DNA from: Toxoplasma gondii ME49
Lineage: Eukaryota; Apicomplexa; Conoidasida; Eucoccidiorida; Sarcocystidae
Direction of reading: 5' to 3'
NCBI RefSeq assembly: GCF_000006565.2
Contig: NC_031478.1
Coordinates: 2,091,874 to 2,155,873 of the forward strand
DNA: 64,000 nucleotides
This document shows, one piece after another, positions 60,890 to 64,000 of the stretch. Position 1 is the stretch's first letter, and each line of letters opens with the position of its first letter. The translations under genes and the position numbers were made by a program. Under the pieces are notes generated by a model. That model had not been told where the DNA came from and made no database searches. It saw nothing but the letters and a program-made list of their open reading frames with translations.

Positions 60890-63800
60890 TTAATCGTGAA
60901 AAAAGTCGTTTATGTTCTCCTCACGAGTGGACAACTCTCTTGCACAATTTGCTGTGCAAGATTGGCACGTTGCAACGTGGCGGTTCAAAAACTCTTGTAT
61001 GATGCTTTTTCCACTCGGTCGGTGACGACTCCCATGTCTCTCTCGTCTTCGTTGGCACTGCTTCATTTGTAGCATCAAAGCCTGGTGGCCTAGAGCCGCT
61101 ACGAAATGCAGATCTCGAGGGCGTTTGGTTTTCTCTGGCATCTCCGGACATACTTTCACCTCTAACCATTCCAGCAGTTCACTGGTGGAATCGCGCTGTG
61201 CTTGTCTTTTCTGTGTCGACAACAGCCGCTTCTGGGCTTTCAGCGCTTTCCACCGCCTCATTAATGAAGGTTTCTCGACGCGTACAACCCGTCGGATCAC
61301 TGTCTTTATGATATGGTGTGGCAACCGCTCGTCAGGCGGTGGACACACCAGCTCCTCTGTACCGGAGGAAAGGTAGCATAGCAATAACCGACCCACAGAT
61401 TCTCTCGTTGGTGACGAGGTTGACTGAGGTGGACTCTCTGGAGGAAACATTACGGAAGGCAAGGGTGGCTCCTCGTCATGCAACATCACTACAGCAGGCT
61501 CAGGAGCTACCCCTGAAACACGGCCCGAAGGCGCCTCTTCCTCACAACGTTCCAAAGGCAGTGACCACTGCTGCGTTGTAGGCCCTGACGGTGGCTCTGA
61601 TGCTCTTCTTTTCTGTATCTGCGGTAAATTCATGTCGCTGCCCGTTCGCAGTAGCTCCTCAAGCAGTGACATGCCCCGTATCCCGCTGTCCACGTCGATC
61701 TTCTGTGCCAACTTGTGGAAGGCTAACATCTGCGAACCGCGCTCTGGTCGCCGTAGAGGTAGTGTATACGCGCGGTAACCAGAAATGAATGGGAGTGATA
61801 GAAGAGACTCCATTTCTTCAACTAAAGACGTCCTCGCGAGTGTGTCGGAAAAGACTTTCGTGCCATACTGTAACTGTCTGCTTGCCGCACGTTTGGCCGC
61901 AGCCGCAGTCAAATTTGCAATCTTCTCCTCGGCTGACTCCAGCTGATCGTGCAACGTCGCGTTCTCATCTGACACTCTGAGCACAGAACCCCAAATAGCC
62001 GACCACACGGAATTACTTGATACACACTCTCCCGATTTCACCAATCTACAGCCGACATCCACCTTCCAGTAACTTCTCGCACCCCATTTCCAGTGAAAAA
62101 GCTCCATTCTGGAACATGTCGATGGAAATATCCTGCCAAGGTCGAGCAGGGCATTCAACTAGCCGGCGACATGTCGAATTAATAACAACCTTCTGTCGCG
62201 AGCGAAGTAATCAAACGTATTTTTATTTCTGGTGAAACTGCATGAGGTGTTCATAGAGAGGGCATATTTCATATTGGCGCGCCAGGCACACGTATGTCAC
62301 CTCTCCGTGCTAAGAGAACGAGTGATCACCTTGATTTGTGTTTCCTACTTCACATGCTTCCGTTTCAACACGTCGTAGAGGCGACGACTCTCTTCCACGT
62401 CCTCATCGCGTTTCCGCAGTTCCTCAATATGTGTTTGGTGTTCTTTCCTCAGACGGCTCTGCAGTTCAACAATTACTCTCTCCTGAGCAGGCAACATGCC
62501 GGAAAGAGCCACAGACATGACACACATACAACTGAAGTCCTGTTTGCACTCAAGACGCCAACAGCACATGCTCAGGCATTCTCGCTGCCACTGAAACTGT
62601 GTGAAGCAAATAGAACATGAACAAAGAACTCCCTTTGAGACTTAATCTCAACACCGTTAAGCGAATTACCGACGAACCCACTCGTCTTCGATCGATGTCG
62701 TCGCGTGTTTGAATGTCCCTTTCCAGTGCGTCAAGCTGCTCGCGCTGCTGCTGCACTAGCTGTAAGAGAACGCAGACACACCAGCACTGAACGTTGATGC
62801 AATTTAGGTAGCTAAAAACGGCCATATAAAAGCTACGACGGCCAACGTGCTACGAGAGTGGTCAGCCGCTACCGCTATCTACATTCTGCCTGTACTGTGA
62901 TGTTTCTGGTCGATGGACAGAGCCTACCGAAAGGCCCTCCGGTCCTTCAGTGTCACTCATCTACTAGGCGACACGCATTACTGCAACAACCTGGATACAG
63001 TGTCTCAAGTGACACGAACGTTGGGCTACGGTGTGAGACGTTCAAGTTGCGAAGAAGCAATGTGAATTAAATATCAGCCCAGCTCACTAAATACGAAAAA
63101 CGACATCACTATGGCGACCGATGGCCCGTGCCCTGTGCAGAAGTTGAACACTTCTGCATTTCAGTTACCATGAAAACGGGGAAAAATATGAACACTCCGT
63201 GTTTCGAAACGATTTCTCACATCGAAATTGATCTTCAGCTTCTGCTCCATCAACTGGACCCTTGTTTTGTATCTGTCTAGGGTATCTTGAAGCTGCACGC
63301 GCCACAACAGCAGCCACAAGACACTTCTGCCCACAGACAGCTAAAAACATCATCTCATCTACTCTTTCCATCTGAATCGAGGCACAACAAGCATTGCAAA
63401 CGTTAGCGTCTGCAACCACTGCGAAGTGATAAAATAGCTAAAAGAAACCATCAGCGGTTTATGTCTGCCAATAGGTGGCTGAGTAGCTCTCGCCTCACGC
63501 GACTCAACACGGAAACAAACAACGGCCATGTTCAAATAGTTCGCACTCCTTCGTTTGCACTGTTCCAACGCCCCTGACTGCTGTCAGAGTACGGCAATTC
63601 CTTACATGCTGGCGCTCTTCAAGTTTCTGCTCCTTTTCTTTGTTGAACAGAATACCGAAGTGGTAACACAAGGAAAGAAAGAAGTCTGTCATTTGTAGAA
63701 AACTCATTTTCAAATGTGCTGCGTGCGTCCAATCGAGCACAAGACCTCCGTCGACAGCAGCTACATGCCGCTCGTGAACTGCGTCGCCGACTCTTTCACC

Positions 63801-64000
63801 TTTGTTTCCTGTTGCCACGATAGCTTCCTCCTCCGCCGTCACATCCGTTCCGGAGCCACCGTCGATGGCATTCGAAGTCTTGTTCCTGTCAGTTGCCTTT
63901 AGTACCTTGTTTACAGAAGACCGTTCACTGAAAAAAGCACTAGCTGAACTGTCTTCTCGTTCTCCTTCCTTCGCGACTTCACCCTCAATTGAAAAGTTCG
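60890..64000 (-). CDS. Coiled-coil protein, 5' end outside window (at least 6 exons)
   Basis: Exons on the minus strand are 64000(open)-63606, 63292-63221, 62759-62682, 62482-62354, 62108-62083 and 61976-60890. Joins between the first five are phase 0 or close with a phase-2 26-bp micro-exon, and all agree. The frame is open to the right edge, so the N-terminus is missing. The first visible exon ends with a hydrophobic patch (FFLSLCYHFGILFNKEKEQK). Exons 2-4 encode an unbroken coil (LDRYKTRVQLMEQKLK; LDALERDIQTRDD; ELRKRDEDVEESRRLYDVLK). The last exon continues the coil (HDQLESAEEKIANL), then a Pro/Ser-rich linker, a basic segment (RRWKALKAQKRLLSTQKRQA) and a Cys-rich end (CQSCTANC). The 26-bp exon (62,083-62,108) is the weakest element. 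The function is unknown; a structural cytoskeletal role is an inference from composition. Confidence 0.62.

Overview
The window is nuclear DNA of an apicomplexan parasite, most likely a tissue-cyst coccidian of the Toxoplasma/Neospora/Hammondia type. Genes are intron-rich with GT-AG boundaries. Several starts sit in an A-rich context followed by ATGGC. Large proteins carry long Ser/Pro/Ala-rich insertions, and intergenic spacers run from under 1 kb to about 5 kb. There are no bacterial-type operons, IS elements or CRISPR arrays, and I saw no tRNA or rRNA genes. I read exon joins by hand, keeping only joins where donor, acceptor and reading phase agree. No transcript data were available, so the models with many small exons are the least certain.

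Layout. 1-11,909 (+): the 3' part of a giant VPS13-family lipid-transfer gene, cut by the left edge. 11,910-16,969: a 5 kb stretch without a convincing gene. 16,970-19,495 (+): a four-exon protein with a mitochondrial presequence. 20,189-22,864 (-): a complete four-exon TIM22 inner-membrane import gene, convergent with the previous one. 25,486-30,936 (+): a 1,816-residue protein of unknown function with a recurring motif. 33,900-41,817 (+): a 14-exon TPR protein with two RVSF motifs of the PP1-docking type. 42,542-45,923 (-): a coiled-coil protein with a signal-peptide-like start. 46,138-52,480 (-): a 16-exon divergent kinesin whose nucleotide-binding motifs have all decayed. 53,654-55,258 (+): PSMD9/Nas2, the proteasome assembly chaperone. 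56,219-58,372 (-): a single-exon long coiled-coil protein. 59,066-60,124 (-): a small predicted membrane protein. 60,890-64,000 (-): a coiled-coil gene cut by the right edge.

Themes. The first third holds organelle genes (VPS13 contact-site lipid transfer, TIM22, a mitochondrial protein of unknown role). From about 34 kb onward the genes are mostly cytoskeleton-like (TPR, kinesin, three coiled-coil proteins), and the DNA looks more AT-rich by eye. The most notable object is the kinesin-like gene: its motor fold is recognisable from end to end, but the P-loop, switch I and switch II residues needed for ATP hydrolysis are gone, so it is probably a pseudo-motor. It lies only 214 bp upstream of the next gene on its strand, so the two models may be one transcription unit.
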